Shown in pieces: positions 8,822 through 17,701 of a stretch of 64,000 nucleotides of DNA. The position numbers and the translations under genes are program-made. Below the pieces are notes generated by a model that had not been told where the DNA came from, searched no databases, and was given only the letters and a program-made list of their open reading frames with translations. Position 1 is the stretch's first letter. The number at the start of each line of letters is the position of its first letter. Location: positions 1 to 64,000 of the forward strand of contig NZ_BARG01000042.1 of the NCBI RefSeq assembly GCF_000376565.1. Reading direction: 5' to 3'. This DNA is from Streptomyces hokutonensis (GTDB lineage: Bacteria > Actinomycetota > Actinomycetes > Streptomycetales > Streptomycetaceae).

Positions 8822-9193
8822 TCAGGACAGAGCCCGAACCACACCCCCGGAGCGCAGGAGCAGTATGTGGACCAAGTGGTCCGGGGTCGTCGGGCGGCAG
8901 CGCCAAGTCAAGCGCCAGGTCTGGCCGTTGAGAGCCGGGACCAGGAAGTAGACCGGGCGGTTGTCCGTCGCTTCCTCTACTACGACGGGACCGGGCGTCC
9001 CTCCTGTCATGCGGGCCAGCCTGTCCGCAGGGCCTCTGCCCTCGTCGCCGTCCACCTGTACCGCGTCGAACTGGACCCCTGCCTTACGGAGTTGGATGCC
9101 GGTCGCGGGGCTCCATTTCAGGTCACCTTGCGTATCCATGGGGACAGTCTCGGCAGTCACAGCCACCTTCTTCCATAACTCTGCGTCGACCAC
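8822..9193 (-). CDS. Unknown protein with an early TTA codon
   Basis: The 123-residue protein starts at a GTG (VVDAELWKK). It has no recognised domain, but segments such as YFLVPALNGQTWRLTWRC look like genuine coding sequence. Codon 6 is TTA, the rare leucine codon read by the bldA tRNA in Streptomyces, which suggests late translation and horizontal or accessory origin. It is divergent from the decayed helix-turn-helix gene. In my recollection similar proteins sit beside DUF5753/DUF397 pairs, but this is unverified. Confidence 0.55.
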   Translation of the reverse strand: MVDAELWKKVAVTAETVPMDTQGDLKWSPATGIQLRKAGVQFDAVQVDGDEGRGPADRLARMTGGTPGPVVVEEATDNRPVYFLVPALNGQTWRLTWRCRPTTPDHLVHILLLRSGGVVRALS

Positions 9194-9264
9194 CGGCAAC
9201 GGTCGGACAGCAGTGCGGAGTGCTGGTGACCGGTTGAGTTCGGTTGAGTCCGGGGGTGACCGCA

Positions 9265-10058
9265 ATGGCGCGGGCGGAGAACAAGTCGGAGGCGAGCGGC
9301 GTAGGGGCTCACACAGGTGGAGTTGGGCAAGACGACCGGCTACACCGGGTCCGCCATCAGCGCGATGGAGACAGGTGCGCAGCCCGCGAGCGAAGATGCT
9401 CGCCAAGTTGGAGGAGCAGGTCGGGGGCGGGCTCGGGGTCTTCGAAGAGGCGCGCAAGTGGATGCTGCTGGAGAAGCACCCGACCGCTTCCGTGGGTTCG
9501 CGGAGATGGAGGGCGAGGCTGTCTCGCTGTCGTCCTACGAGACGCTGGTCGTCGACGGCCTGTTCCAGACCGAGGCCTCTATGCACGGGCGTTGATCGGT
9601 GGCAGTCTCCCGCCAGTGCCCGAGCAGAAGCGCGAGGAATTGGTCGAGGCACCACTTGCCCGCAGGAAGCTCTTCGACCGGGACCCGGCTCCGATGATCG
9701 AGCTGATCCTCGAAGAGAGCGAGCTGAGGCGGCCGTTCGGCAGTTGGGAGGTCCAGCGGGAGCAATTGCGCTCGCTCGCCCAGGACGCGCGCACCGGGAC
9801 AATGTCTGCGTGCAAGTACTGCCGCTGGATCGCGGGTTGCGAGGAACATACGCCGGTGACCGTGGCTCCATGAAGTTGGTGGTGACGAAGGAGCACGAGC
9901 ACGTCGTCCACATGGAGATCGAGGACCAGGGCATCCTGATCAGCGATCCGCCGGAGGTCTCCCAACTGGCCCACCGCTATGCGAAGATCCGCGCACAGGC
10001 TCTGAGCCCCGACGATTCACTGAGCCTCATCGAGCGGTTGGCAGGAGAAGAACGATGA
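9265..10058 (+). pseudogene. Decayed XRE regulator of the DUF5753 class
   Basis: Pieces of one protein appear in all three forward frames. In order they are TGYTGSAISAMETGA, KMLAKLEEQVGGGLGVFEEA, AVSLSSYETLVVDGLFQTE, LYARALIGGSLPP with LFDRDPAPMIELILEESELR, and VQVLPLDRGLRGTYAGDRGS running to LIERLAGEER. Together they match a helix-turn-helix domain followed by the DUF5753 ligand domain. At least five frame changes and an apparent deletion near the N-terminus make a functional product very unlikely. The final frame still overlaps the start of the intact DUF397 gene. Confidence 0.8.
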
Positions 10059-10231
10059 GCGGCACCGACACCTTGCGCTGGTTCAAGTCGAGTTACAGCG
10101 GCGGCGGGAACTGCGTCGAGACCGCGGCCCGCTCCCACACCATCCACATCCGCGACTCCAAGAACCCCGACGGCCCACACCTCACCGTCTCCGGCAAAGC
10201 GTGGGCCGTGTTTGTCTCAAGTACCGCCTGA
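10055..10231 (+). CDS. DUF397 protein
   Basis: This 58-residue protein begins MSGTDTLRWFKSSYSGGGNC and has the family signature W-x-K-S-S-Y-S, then IHIRDSKNPDGPHLTV, W and F near the end. DUF397 proteins pair with DUF5753 regulators in actinomycetes and are thought to act with them in developmental or antibiotic control, like the whiJ/bldB neighbourhood families. Its ATG overlaps the stop of the upstream pseudogene (ATGA). The gene looks intact although its partner is broken. Confidence 0.85.
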   Translation: MSGTDTLRWFKSSYSGGGNCVETAARSHTIHIRDSKNPDGPHLTVSGKAWAVFVSSTA

Positions 10232-10232
10232 G

Positions 10233-10523
10233 TTACAGGTCTTGGAGAAACCACAGGGTCAAGGCGAGCACCGCGACCCCGCGTACCGCGACCAACGCCA
10301 GGTTCACGCCCTTGAGTTTTCCGGCCCGGTGCCACAGGACCCATGTCACCAGCAGTGACAGCACGACCGTGAGGATCAACGTCACGGCGGCGGGGACGGC
10401 GTAGAGCACGTTGCGGTGGGCCCACAGCAGGTAGGTCCACCACACAGCGGATGCCCCGCTGAGCACGGACTCGCCCACCAAAAGGGTCCTGCCCTCAGAG
10501 GGGGCCAGGATCGGTGTCGTCAT
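10233..10523 (-). CDS. Small three-helix membrane protein
   Basis: The 96-residue protein has three hydrophobic segments (about residues 20-35, 41-60 and 72-93) and a short charged loop HRAGKLKG between the last two. The ATG at 10523 is preceded by AGGAGA and follows the large secreted protein by only 14 bases on the same strand. They are therefore very likely co-transcribed. No family is recognised. A protective (immunity) role against the upstream amidase domain is a speculation discussed in the findings. Confidence 0.7.
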   Translation of the reverse strand: MTTPILAPSEGRTLLVGESVLSGASAVWWTYLLWAHRNVLYAVPAAVTLILTVVLSLLVTWVLWHRAGKLKGVNLALVAVRGVAVLALTLWFLQDL

Positions 10524-10537
10524 CTGCCGTTCTCCTA

Positions 10538-13500
10538 CTAGTAGTTGGGGTAGACGGTGACGACCCACAGGGCCTTCGTCTTCTGCTTCTTCATGGGGTA
10601 GTTCTTGCGATTCTTGCCGTGCTGGCTGATGTAGATGTTGCCCTTGGAATCGATTTTGGTGACGACGGCCGTGTGGTCGATGCCCTTGAAGCTCGTGCCG
10701 TCCTGGTTGTAGAAGACGATGTCACCGATCTGCACACCGCTCGGGCCCGAATGCCACTTCCACGTCGCCATGGCGGAGATGAACTGTGCCAGGAACGGCG
10801 CGCCCGCCCATGTGTACGACTGCGGATGCAGCGGGTGGGTGATCCTGCTCCTGCGCCACCAATAGCCGATGTTCGCCCGCTTGGAGGCCGGACCGTACTT
10901 CATCGCCATGCCCCCGCCGCGGTTGAGGGACTTGGAGGCGAAGTTGGTGCAGTCCTCGGAGTACTCGGCGGAGTCGTTCCAGTGCGCCTTCGCGTAGGAG
11001 GCGACGCCGCTCCACGAGATGCTGGTCGAGATCTGCTGGGCCTTGAAGGACGCGGCGGTGGCCGTGCTGGTGGTCGTCGTGCTCGTGTCGTCGATCAGGT
11101 TGCCGTCCGCGTCGGTGGCCACGGCCGACGGGGCGCCGTCGTCGCTGAGGCCGCTGTTTGCGGACGCCTCGTCGGCGAACTCGGTGAGCGCGTCGTCGCC
11201 CGCGCTGACGACGGCCTCGACGGCGTCGGCGTCGGCATGGCCGGTCAGGACCGGCGGGCTTCCGGGGGTGAAGGTGTACAGCCCGGTAGTGGCCTCCGCG
11301 GTGTCGGTGGCGTCGGGGTCATCGGTGTCGATGCCCGCGGTCGTGGTGGAGGCGTTGCTGGAGGTCGCCCGAAGCGTGACCGTGCCGTCGGAGTTCGCCA
11401 TCGCCAGGACGCCGGTCAGGGTGACCGCGGGTGCCTCGGTGTCCATGTCACCGCTGGTGAGCGCGGCCCGGTCGGTCAGCGGCAGGGTCTGCTCGGTGTC
11501 CAGGAGGCCGCTGAAGCCGGCGCCGGTGTCGCTCGCGTCGGCGGCCGTCGCCGCGTTGGCGGCATCGCCGGTGAGCAGGGCGTTCTGAGCCTCCAAGTAG
11601 TCCTGCAGTACGGCCTGGTAGGCAGCTGTGCCGCCGGTGACCGCGGCCGGGGTGACCGCCGAGGACGTCACAGAGGCGCTGGTGCCGTAGGTGTTGGTGG
11701 CCGTCACCGTGAACGTGTACGCGGTGCCGTTGGTCAACCCGGTCAGCACCGCCGAGGTGCCTGTGGTCGTCGCGGTGGTCGTGGTCGCGCTGCTGCCCTT
11801 GACCTTGGCCGTGACGGTGTAGGTGATGTCGTCGGCCGTGGTGACGCCGGTGGACGCCGGCGGGCTCCAGGTGACCAGGGCGCCGGCCTCCCCTGCGCGT
11901 CCGGTCAGGTCGGTGACAGCCGACGGCGCGGTGCCGCTGGAGGTGTCCGTGCCGTCGTCGGTGTCCGTGTCTGCCACGACGTCGAGAGTGAAACTCTGCT
12001 TGGCCGTGTAGGAGGAGCAGACATCACCGGCACAGGCGCGCACCTTCCAGGAGTAGGTATTCCCGTCGGTCAGCAGACCGTCCGGCACCTGAAGGGCGGC
12101 CCGGCTGCCGCTGTCGGCGGTCGTGGTGCCCAGCGGCGTGCTGCCGACGACCGCGCCGGAAGCGTCGTACAGCTGGTACTGCGCCACAACGCTCGCCTGG
12201 CCGGGCGCGTTCACGACACCCGTGAGCAGTGGGGTGGTCGTCTCGGTCGCACCCGTCTGCAGTCCGGTCGGCACATCCGGGATGTCCAGTGCGCCGGTGT
12301 CGACGGTGTACGGCGTCCATGCGGTCCAGGCCGTCGAGTAGTCGGTGCCGTCGTAGGCGCGGGCGCGGATGCGCAAGTGCTTGCCGTCCGGTAGCGGTGT
12401 CGAGGTCGGCACGCTGAGGGCGGCCGCCTTGCCTGAGGCGACGTACGCGGTGGACTTGGTCAGTGTGTACGTGGTGTCGGCGTAGTCGGGGTCCGGCTCG
12501 ATCGCGTACTGAACGCGGACCTTGGCACCGGAGTCGACGTCGGAGGCCTTGGCCGAGAACACCGGGGTGACCGACGTGACGATCTTCTCGCTGCCACTGG
12601 TGGTGCTGGGCGAGACGGTCAGCGAACTCGGCGTCTTCGGGTACGAGTTGTACGTCACGGTCAGGTGCGGCTCGGTCGAGCCGTCCCCGGAGACGTAGTT
12701 GGCCGAGCGCCAGCGGCGCCAGGTCAGGCTGTCGGTCTCGCTGACGCCCTTGATCTTCAGGCCGTAGTTGGTGGAACCGTCCGCCCAGGCCTGGACGATG
12801 TCGTCGATGTCGAAGTTGACGGTGCCGGCCGGGCAGTCGTCCGAGTAGCCCTTGGCGGCCGTGCTGGTGACCGCACCTGTGCTGGTGGAAGTCGGCTCAC
12901 TGCCCCACGCGATCGTCGAGGAGGACCAGGACGAGGTGATGCGGCGCACCTGGGTGCCCGAGCCCGCAGTCGAGCAGGACGACGACCAGTACGAGTACAG
13001 GGCCAGGTTGGTGTCGACGATGTCCGTGCCCACGAAGTCCGAGACGTCGAACTTCAGATAGGAACGGGCGATCGTGTCACCGCCGTTGTACGTGCCCGAC
13101 TTCAGCTCTGCCGAAGACAGCTGCGAGTCGGGGTAGTTGGTGGCTACCCAGGTGTCGGTGGTCACCGCCAGGGTGCTGGTCGGGTCGACGGTGACCGGGT
13201 AGGTCAGGTCCTCGTCGAAGTAGGACGCGTCAGGGGTGAGGACCAGGGTCTGGGTGCCGTCCGCGGCGGTCTCTATCCCGTAGTCCACGGCCGCGACGTG
13301 CTTCGACTCGCCGGAGGCCGGGTCCTTGGAGGAGTCCCACATCATCGGCGCCGGGGCCTCGGCGACCAGGTCGCCGTCGTCGTCCTTGAGCAGCAGATGG
13401 CCCGTGGACGCCTTGGAGACGGTCAGCCCGTGCAGTGCCAGGGGTATCCGGTAGGAGACGGTGCCGTCGGCCGGGGCGGAGTCGAGTACGACGTTCTCCG

Positions 13501-14119
13501 AGAAGCCCTGCGGCAGCGCGGTGACGGTCAGCTTCTGGTCGTCGCCCACGTCGTACGAGGCGGTGTCGCCGTCGATGGACGGGGTGGGCAGAGCATCGGG
13601 CCAGCTCATCCCGAACGACTTGCCGTCCGCCGACACGGAGGCGAGACGGGTGTCCCCGCCGTCGGAGACTGTGATGTCGGCGGCCGCGGCCTGCGGCTCC
13701 AACGCGGCACCGGTGTCGGAGAGTTCGGTGTCGATGGACTCCCAGGTCCCGTCGCTGTCCTGGACCCGGATGGGACCGGCGTAGCTCTCGGTGGTGAGGG
13801 TGCCGTCGGGGTTGACGTACGTCGTGGTGTCCGCGGTGCGCTGCGAGGTCAGTTCGACCCGCTCCCCGGTCAACTTGGCCTGCCTGCGGGCGAGTTGGTC
13901 CGGCGTCAGAAACGACAGCGCCTTCGCGGCGCCCTCGCTGCCGGTGTCCACCGCAGGGGTGACCTGAAAGGTCTTCGGAGCGGACGGAGTTGAGGTGGCT
14001 TCGGCGAATGTGCCTGACCTGAAGGGTGCATCCGTCACAGCCGCCGAGAGCAACAACAGGGACAACCCGGCTGCCGTACGTCGTACGGCAGCCGGGGAAA
14101 ACCGTCTTCGATATGACAT
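10538..14119 (-). CDS. Giant secreted protein: DNRLRE, fibronectin III, C-terminal amidase
   Basis: The 1193-residue protein begins with a signal peptide (basic SYRRRF, hydrophobic AGLSLLLLSAA). A DNRLRE-type surface domain covers about residues 325-490 (WVATNYPDSQLSSAELK; FDIDDIVQAWADG). Further beta domains and a fibronectin type III domain (about 735-826) follow, then a low-complexity Thr/Asp/Ala linker. The C-terminal 150 residues resemble the amidase_6 domain, with a probable catalytic cysteine in EDCTNFASKSLNRGG and a histidine in GIDHTAVVTK. The ATG at 14119 gives the cleanest signal peptide; 14173 is an alternative. The layout resembles the front of actinobacterial polymorphic-toxin proteins without the RHS repeats. 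Cell-wall hydrolysis or protein modification outside the cell is plausible. Confidence 0.8.
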   Translation of the reverse strand: MSYRRRFSPAAVRRTAAGLSLLLLSAAVTDAPFRSGTFAEATSTPSAPKTFQVTPAVDTGSEGAAKALSFLTPDQLARRQAKLTGERVELTSQRTADTTTYVNPDGTLTTESYAGPIRVQDSDGTWESIDTELSDTGAALEPQAAAADITVSDGGDTRLASVSADGKSFGMSWPDALPTPSIDGDTASYDVGDDQKLTVTALPQGFSENVVLDSAPADGTVSYRIPLALHGLTVSKASTGHLLLKDDDGDLVAEAPAPMMWDSSKDPASGESKHVAAVDYGIETAADGTQTLVLTPDASYFDEDLTYPVTVDPTSTLAVTTDTWVATNYPDSQLSSAELKSGTYNGGDTIARSYLKFDVSDFVGTDIVDTNLALYSYWSSSCSTAGSGTQVRRITSSWSSSTIAWGSEPTSTSTGAVTSTAAKGYSDDCPAGTVNFDIDDIVQAWADGSTNYGLKIKGVSETDSLTWRRWRSANYVSGDGSTEPHLTVTYNSYPKTPSSLTVSPSTTSGSEKIVTSVTPVFSAKASDVDSGAKVRVQYAIEPDPDYADTTYTLTKSTAYVASGKAAALSVPTSTPLPDGKHLRIRARAYDGTDYSTAWTAWTPYTVDTGALDIPDVPTGLQTGATETTTPLLTGVVNAPGQASVVAQYQLYDASGAVVGSTPLGTTTADSGSRAALQVPDGLLTDGNTYSWKVRACAGDVCSSYTAKQSFTLDVVADTDTDDGTDTSSGTAPSAVTDLTGRAGEAGALVTWSPPASTGVTTADDITYTVTAKVKGSSATTTTATTTGTSAVLTGLTNGTAYTFTVTATNTYGTSASVTSSAVTPAAVTGGTAAYQAVLQDYLEAQNALLTGDAANAATAADASDTGAGFSGLLDTEQTLPLTDRAALTSGDMDTEAPAVTLTGVLAMANSDGTVTLRATSSNASTTTAGIDTDDPDATDTAEATTGLYTFTPGSPPVLTGHADADAVEAVVSAGDDALTEFADEASANSGLSDDGAPSAVATDADGNLIDDTSTTTTSTATAASFKAQQISTSISWSGVASYAKAHWNDSAEYSEDCTNFASKSLNRGGGMAMKYGPASKRANIGYWWRRSRITHPLHPQSYTWAGAPFLAQFISAMATWKWHSGPSGVQIGDIVFYNQDGTSFKGIDHTAVVTKIDSKGNIYISQHGKNRKNYPMKKQKTKALWVVTVYPNY

Positions 14120-14235
14120 GGACGGAACATAGTTAATGTCCGGTGTGAAGAGGCCGTGAAGTTGATCATTCACAGCAACTCACAGGGACACACAGCCTGT
14201 TGCCAGGAAGCGGACCCCTGGAACTCCTGGAATTC

Positions 14236-16056
14236 CTAGAAGACCGGCGTGCCGGCCTGGGTCAGCTTCCAGTTGGTGGCCGCGAACGTCGACGGGTCGA
14301 TCGTGCCCTTGGCCGTGGCGTAGGCGATCATCAGGTCGCGGACCTGGTTGGTGGAGCTGTACGCGGACTCCGCGGCGGCGATGTGCGGGTAGCCGCTGCC
14401 GCCGTTGGCGCGGTAGTTGTTGACCGCGACGACGAAGACCTGGTCGTCGGGGATCGCGGCGCCGTTGTAGGTGAGGTTCTTGATGCGGGAGCCCTCGGCC
14501 GCCGCGATGTCGATCTCGTAGGAGACACCGGCCGCCGTGTCGTACATGTAGTCCCAGAAGCTGTTGGCGTTGGTGAGGGTCGCGGTGTCGACCGCGGTGC
14601 CGGCCGGGACCTGGTGGTAGTACTTCGCCGCGTACTCCAGGTAGTCCTTGAGCTGGGCGCCGGTGAGCTTCTTGCCGTAGAGGGTGTTCTCGTAGATGTA
14701 GAGGCCGGCGACGTCGCGGATGGTCACGTCGCCCTTGGGGATGTCGGCGGTGCGGCTGAAGCAGGCCGCCACCGAGATCAGCGGGAGCGCGGCGTCCGCC
14801 GCCGACAGGCCCGCCTTCACCGTCTCCATCTGGACCTCGTGGATGAAGTCGATGGCGGGGACGTCCTTCCAGCAGGCCTCCGCGGTCGACATGTCCACGG
14901 TGCTGGTGCCGATCGCCGTGTTGACGTACTTGACGACCAGGTCGTGGTCGGCGGTGAGGAGTTCGGTGATCTTCGGGTCCTCGGCGACCGTGTTGCTGTT
15001 GAGCGTGGTCGCCGTCTTGCCGGTGATCTTCCAGCAGCCGCGCACGAGTTCCAGCTCGAAGTCGAAGACGGACAGGCGGTAGCCGTAGCAGTACGGCTCG
15101 GACAGGAGGACGTCCTCGCCGGTCTCGTCGTTCTTGACCGTGTAGGTGGGGACGTCGACGTGGGTGTGGCCGACGAGGATCGCGTCGATGCCGGGGACCT
15201 GCTGGGCGACCAGGTTCGACGCGTTCTCCACGTACGGGAGTTCGTCGCCCCACGACGTCGAGCCGTCCAGACCGGAGTGGTCGGTGAGGAAGACGACGTC
15301 GCAGCCGAGCGCGCGCAGCCGCGGCACGTACTTCTTCGCCTGCTCGACGAGCCCCGGGAAGACCAGCTTGCCGCTGACGTTGTCCTTGTCCCACAGCGCG
15401 ATGCCCGGGTTGGTGAGGCCGAGGATGCCGACCTTGATGTCGGGCGCGCCGGGCACCTTGATGCGCTTGACCGTGTAGGGCTCGAAGGCGGGCCTGAGGG
15501 TCTTCGCGTCCAGGGCGTTGGCGCCGAGCAGCGGGAAACGACACTGCTTCTCGAAGGCGCGCAGCACGTCCACGCCGTAGTTGAACTCGTGGTTGCCGAG
15601 GGCGGCGGCGTCGTAGCGCATCTCGTTCATGGCGACGGCCATGGGGTGCTTGGGGCCGCGCTTGCCGTCCTTGCCCGTGATGGGGTCGACGTTCGCGTAG
15701 TAGTACGCGAGGGACGTGCCCTGGATGATGTCGCCCGCGTCGACGAGCAGCACCCGGTCCTCGCCCTTCTCGGCGCGCAGGTTCTTGACCAGGGTGGCGA
15801 TGCGGGCGATGCCGTAGGTGTTGCCCTTGGAGTCCACCGGGGCGGCGTTGGTGTAGTAGTCCCAGTTGAAGACGTGGCTGTGCAGGTCGGTCGTACCCAG
15901 GACGGAGAACGACCAGGTCTTCGGCTTGGGCTTCGGCTTGTGCCGGTCGGCGGCCTCGGCCGGGGTCGCCGCCGCCGTCCCCGCGACGGCCACGACAGCG
16001 CCGGTGACGGCGGACTTCTGCACGAACTCACGGCGGTTCATGGGATTGACGGGCAT
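14236..16056 (-). CDS. Tat-exported 5'-nucleotidase / metallophosphatase
   Basis: The 606-residue protein has a twin-arginine signal (MNRREFVQKSAVTGAVVAVA). The two-metal metallophosphatase motifs follow: GTTDLHSHVFNWD, VDAGDIIQGT, ALGNHEFNYGVDVL and LVGHTHVDVP. The C-terminal half is the 5'-nucleotidase substrate domain, with VNNYRANGGSGYP. It matches UshA-like enzymes or 2',3'-cyclic-nucleotide phosphodiesterases acting outside the membrane, salvaging phosphate and nucleosides. AGGAG lies six bases before the ATG. No phosphate (PHO) box was identified upstream. Confidence 0.9.
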   Translation of the reverse strand: MPVNPMNRREFVQKSAVTGAVVAVAGTAAATPAEAADRHKPKPKPKTWSFSVLGTTDLHSHVFNWDYYTNAAPVDSKGNTYGIARIATLVKNLRAEKGEDRVLLVDAGDIIQGTSLAYYYANVDPITGKDGKRGPKHPMAVAMNEMRYDAAALGNHEFNYGVDVLRAFEKQCRFPLLGANALDAKTLRPAFEPYTVKRIKVPGAPDIKVGILGLTNPGIALWDKDNVSGKLVFPGLVEQAKKYVPRLRALGCDVVFLTDHSGLDGSTSWGDELPYVENASNLVAQQVPGIDAILVGHTHVDVPTYTVKNDETGEDVLLSEPYCYGYRLSVFDFELELVRGCWKITGKTATTLNSNTVAEDPKITELLTADHDLVVKYVNTAIGTSTVDMSTAEACWKDVPAIDFIHEVQMETVKAGLSAADAALPLISVAACFSRTADIPKGDVTIRDVAGLYIYENTLYGKKLTGAQLKDYLEYAAKYYHQVPAGTAVDTATLTNANSFWDYMYDTAAGVSYEIDIAAAEGSRIKNLTYNGAAIPDDQVFVVAVNNYRANGGSGYPHIAAAESAYSSTNQVRDLMIAYATAKGTIDPSTFAATNWKLTQAGTPVF

Positions 16057-16230
16057 TCAGGGCTCCTGGAAGGGCACAGAGGGCGGGTGGTGCGTGCGGG
16101 GCGCGGCGGGCTACCCGCGTAGATGCTGGCCTCCGCCTGTTACCGGCGTAACCACGGACAGCCCAAGGGCCGGTCAAGGTTTCCCAAGACCGGCCCAAGT
16201 GCGGCCGTCATGGACGGCTCAACCGCCGTC

Positions 16231-17514
16231 CTAGATGAACGAGTTGATCTCGATCGTCTCGGTACGTCCCGGTCCGACACCGATCGCGGAGATCGGCGCG
16301 CCCGACATCTCCTCCAGCGCCTTCACATACGCCTGCGCGTTCTTCGGGAGGTCCGCGAAGGTCTTGGCCTTCGTGATGTCCTCGCTCCAGCCGGGCAGGT
16401 TCTCGTAGATCGGCTTCGCGTGGTGGAAGTCGGTCTGCGAGTACGGGAGTTCCTCGACACGCCTGCCGTCGATCTCGTAGGCCACACAGACCGGGATCTC
16501 TTCCCAGCCGGTGAGGACGTCGAGCTTGGTGAGGAAGAAGTCGGTCAGGCCGTTCACGCGGGTCGCGTAGCGGGCGATGACCGCGTCGAACCAGCCGCAG
16601 CGCCGGTCACGGCCGGTGGTGACACCCCGCTCGCCGCCGATACGGCGCAGCGCGTCGCCGTCCGCGTCGAACAGCTCGGTCGGGAACGGGCCCGAGCCGA
16701 CGCGGGTCGTGTAGGCCTTCAGGATGCCGATGACCCGGCTGATCTTGGTGGGGCCGACACCCGCGCCCGTGCACGCGCCGCCCGCGGTGGGGTTCGAGGA
16801 CGTGACGAAGGGATAGGTCCCGTGGTCGATGTCGAGGAGGGTGCCCTGCCCGCCCTCGAAGAGGACGACCTTGTCCTGGTCCAGCGCCTGGTTGAGGACG
16901 AGGACCGTGTCGGCGACGTAGGGCTTGAGGCGGTCCGCGTAGGACAGCAGCTCCTCGACGACCTGCTCGATGGCGATCGCGCGCCGGTTGTAGAGCTTGG
17001 TGAGCATCTGGTTCTTGATGTCGAGGGACGCCTCGACCTTCTGCGTCAGGATCGACTCGTCGTAGAGGTCCTGGACCCGGATGCCGACGCGGTTGATCTT
17101 GTCCGCGTAGGTGGGCCCGATACCGCGGCCCGTCGTCCCGATCTTCCGCTTCCCGAGGAAGCGCTCCGTCACCTTGTCCACCGTCACGTTGTAGGGCGTG
17201 ATGATGTGAGCGTTACCGCTGATCAGGAGCTTGGACGTGTCGACGCCGCGCTCGTTCAGCCCGTTCAGCTCGGAGAACAGGACCGACGGGTCGACGACGA
17301 CACCGTTGCCGATGACCGGAGTGCACTCCGGTGTGAGGATCCCGGAAGGGAGCAGGTGAAGGGCGTACTTCTGATCGCCCACGACTACCGTGTGGCCGGC
17401 GTTGTTGCCGCCCTGGTAGCGCACCACATAGTCGACGGACCCACCTAGCAGGTCCGTCGCCTTTCCCTTGCCTTCGTCACCCCACTGAGCACCGAGCAGC
17501 ACAAGTGCGGGCAC
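16231..17514 (-). CDS. purA: Adenylosuccinate synthetase
   Basis: The 427-residue cytoplasmic enzyme joins IMP and aspartate using GTP, the first committed step to AMP. The hallmark N-terminal loop QWGDEGKGKATD is present, as are NNAGHTVV, GTTGRGIGPTYADK, GTLLDIDHGTYPFVTSSNP and the C-terminal GVGPGRTETI. Length equals the family norm. The start is a GTG at 17514 with AAGGGGTG upstream. The gene is divergent from the lipid-kinase-like gene, and a GC-rich hairpin lies in the shared upstream region. Confidence 0.98.
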   Translation of the reverse strand: MPALVLLGAQWGDEGKGKATDLLGGSVDYVVRYQGGNNAGHTVVVGDQKYALHLLPSGILTPECTPVIGNGVVVDPSVLFSELNGLNERGVDTSKLLISGNAHIITPYNVTVDKVTERFLGKRKIGTTGRGIGPTYADKINRVGIRVQDLYDESILTQKVEASLDIKNQMLTKLYNRRAIAIEQVVEELLSYADRLKPYVADTVLVLNQALDQDKVVLFEGGQGTLLDIDHGTYPFVTSSNPTAGGACTGAGVGPTKISRVIGILKAYTTRVGSGPFPTELFDADGDALRRIGGERGVTTGRDRRCGWFDAVIARYATRVNGLTDFFLTKLDVLTGWEEIPVCVAYEIDGRRVEELPYSQTDFHHAKPIYENLPGWSEDITKAKTFADLPKNAQAYVKALEEMSGAPISAIGVGPGRTETIEINSFI

Positions 17515-17640
17515 GCGCGTACACCCCTTCCGGGCGGGGCATGTCCAAGGTCAGAGACGTACGCCGCACAGCGTGTGCCTCGTACGTCAGCGACCCTCGT
17601 CGGCCGCAACCCGTCGGACCGGATGCCCCGGAATAGACGA

Positions 17641-17668
17641 AGCCCCTGGCGCAATAGCGCAAGGGGCT
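17641..17668. promoter_or_regulatory. GC-rich hairpin upstream of purA
   Basis: AGCCCCT and AGGGGCT with inner GCGC/GCGC pairs fold into a stem with a small AATA loop. It lies about 127 bases upstream of purA and 34 bases before the divergent gene. No gene ends here, so an attenuator or leader structure is possible for either transcript. A leftover terminator is the alternative. Confidence 0.4.
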
Positions 17669-17701
17669 CTTGCACAAAGATGCTACCCGAGGAAGCGAGG
17701 C

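Noticed and set aside
8596..8906. Two short reverse frames with MarR-like or toxin-like words
   Set aside because: Similarity is confined to a dozen residues, starts are poor and frames conflict. It was described only as a gap.
10514..12394. Long forward open frame (over 600 codons) opposite the large secreted protein
   Set aside because: It is Gly/Arg/Val-rich with no motif and mirrors the reverse-strand gene, whose signal peptide and domains are clear. It is a high-GC shadow.
16139..16152. GTTAC-CGGC-GTAAC palindrome upstream of the nucleotidase gene
   Set aside because: Arms are only 5 bp and no regulator is adjacent. A phosphate box was looked for here and not found, so I did not annotate it as an operator.
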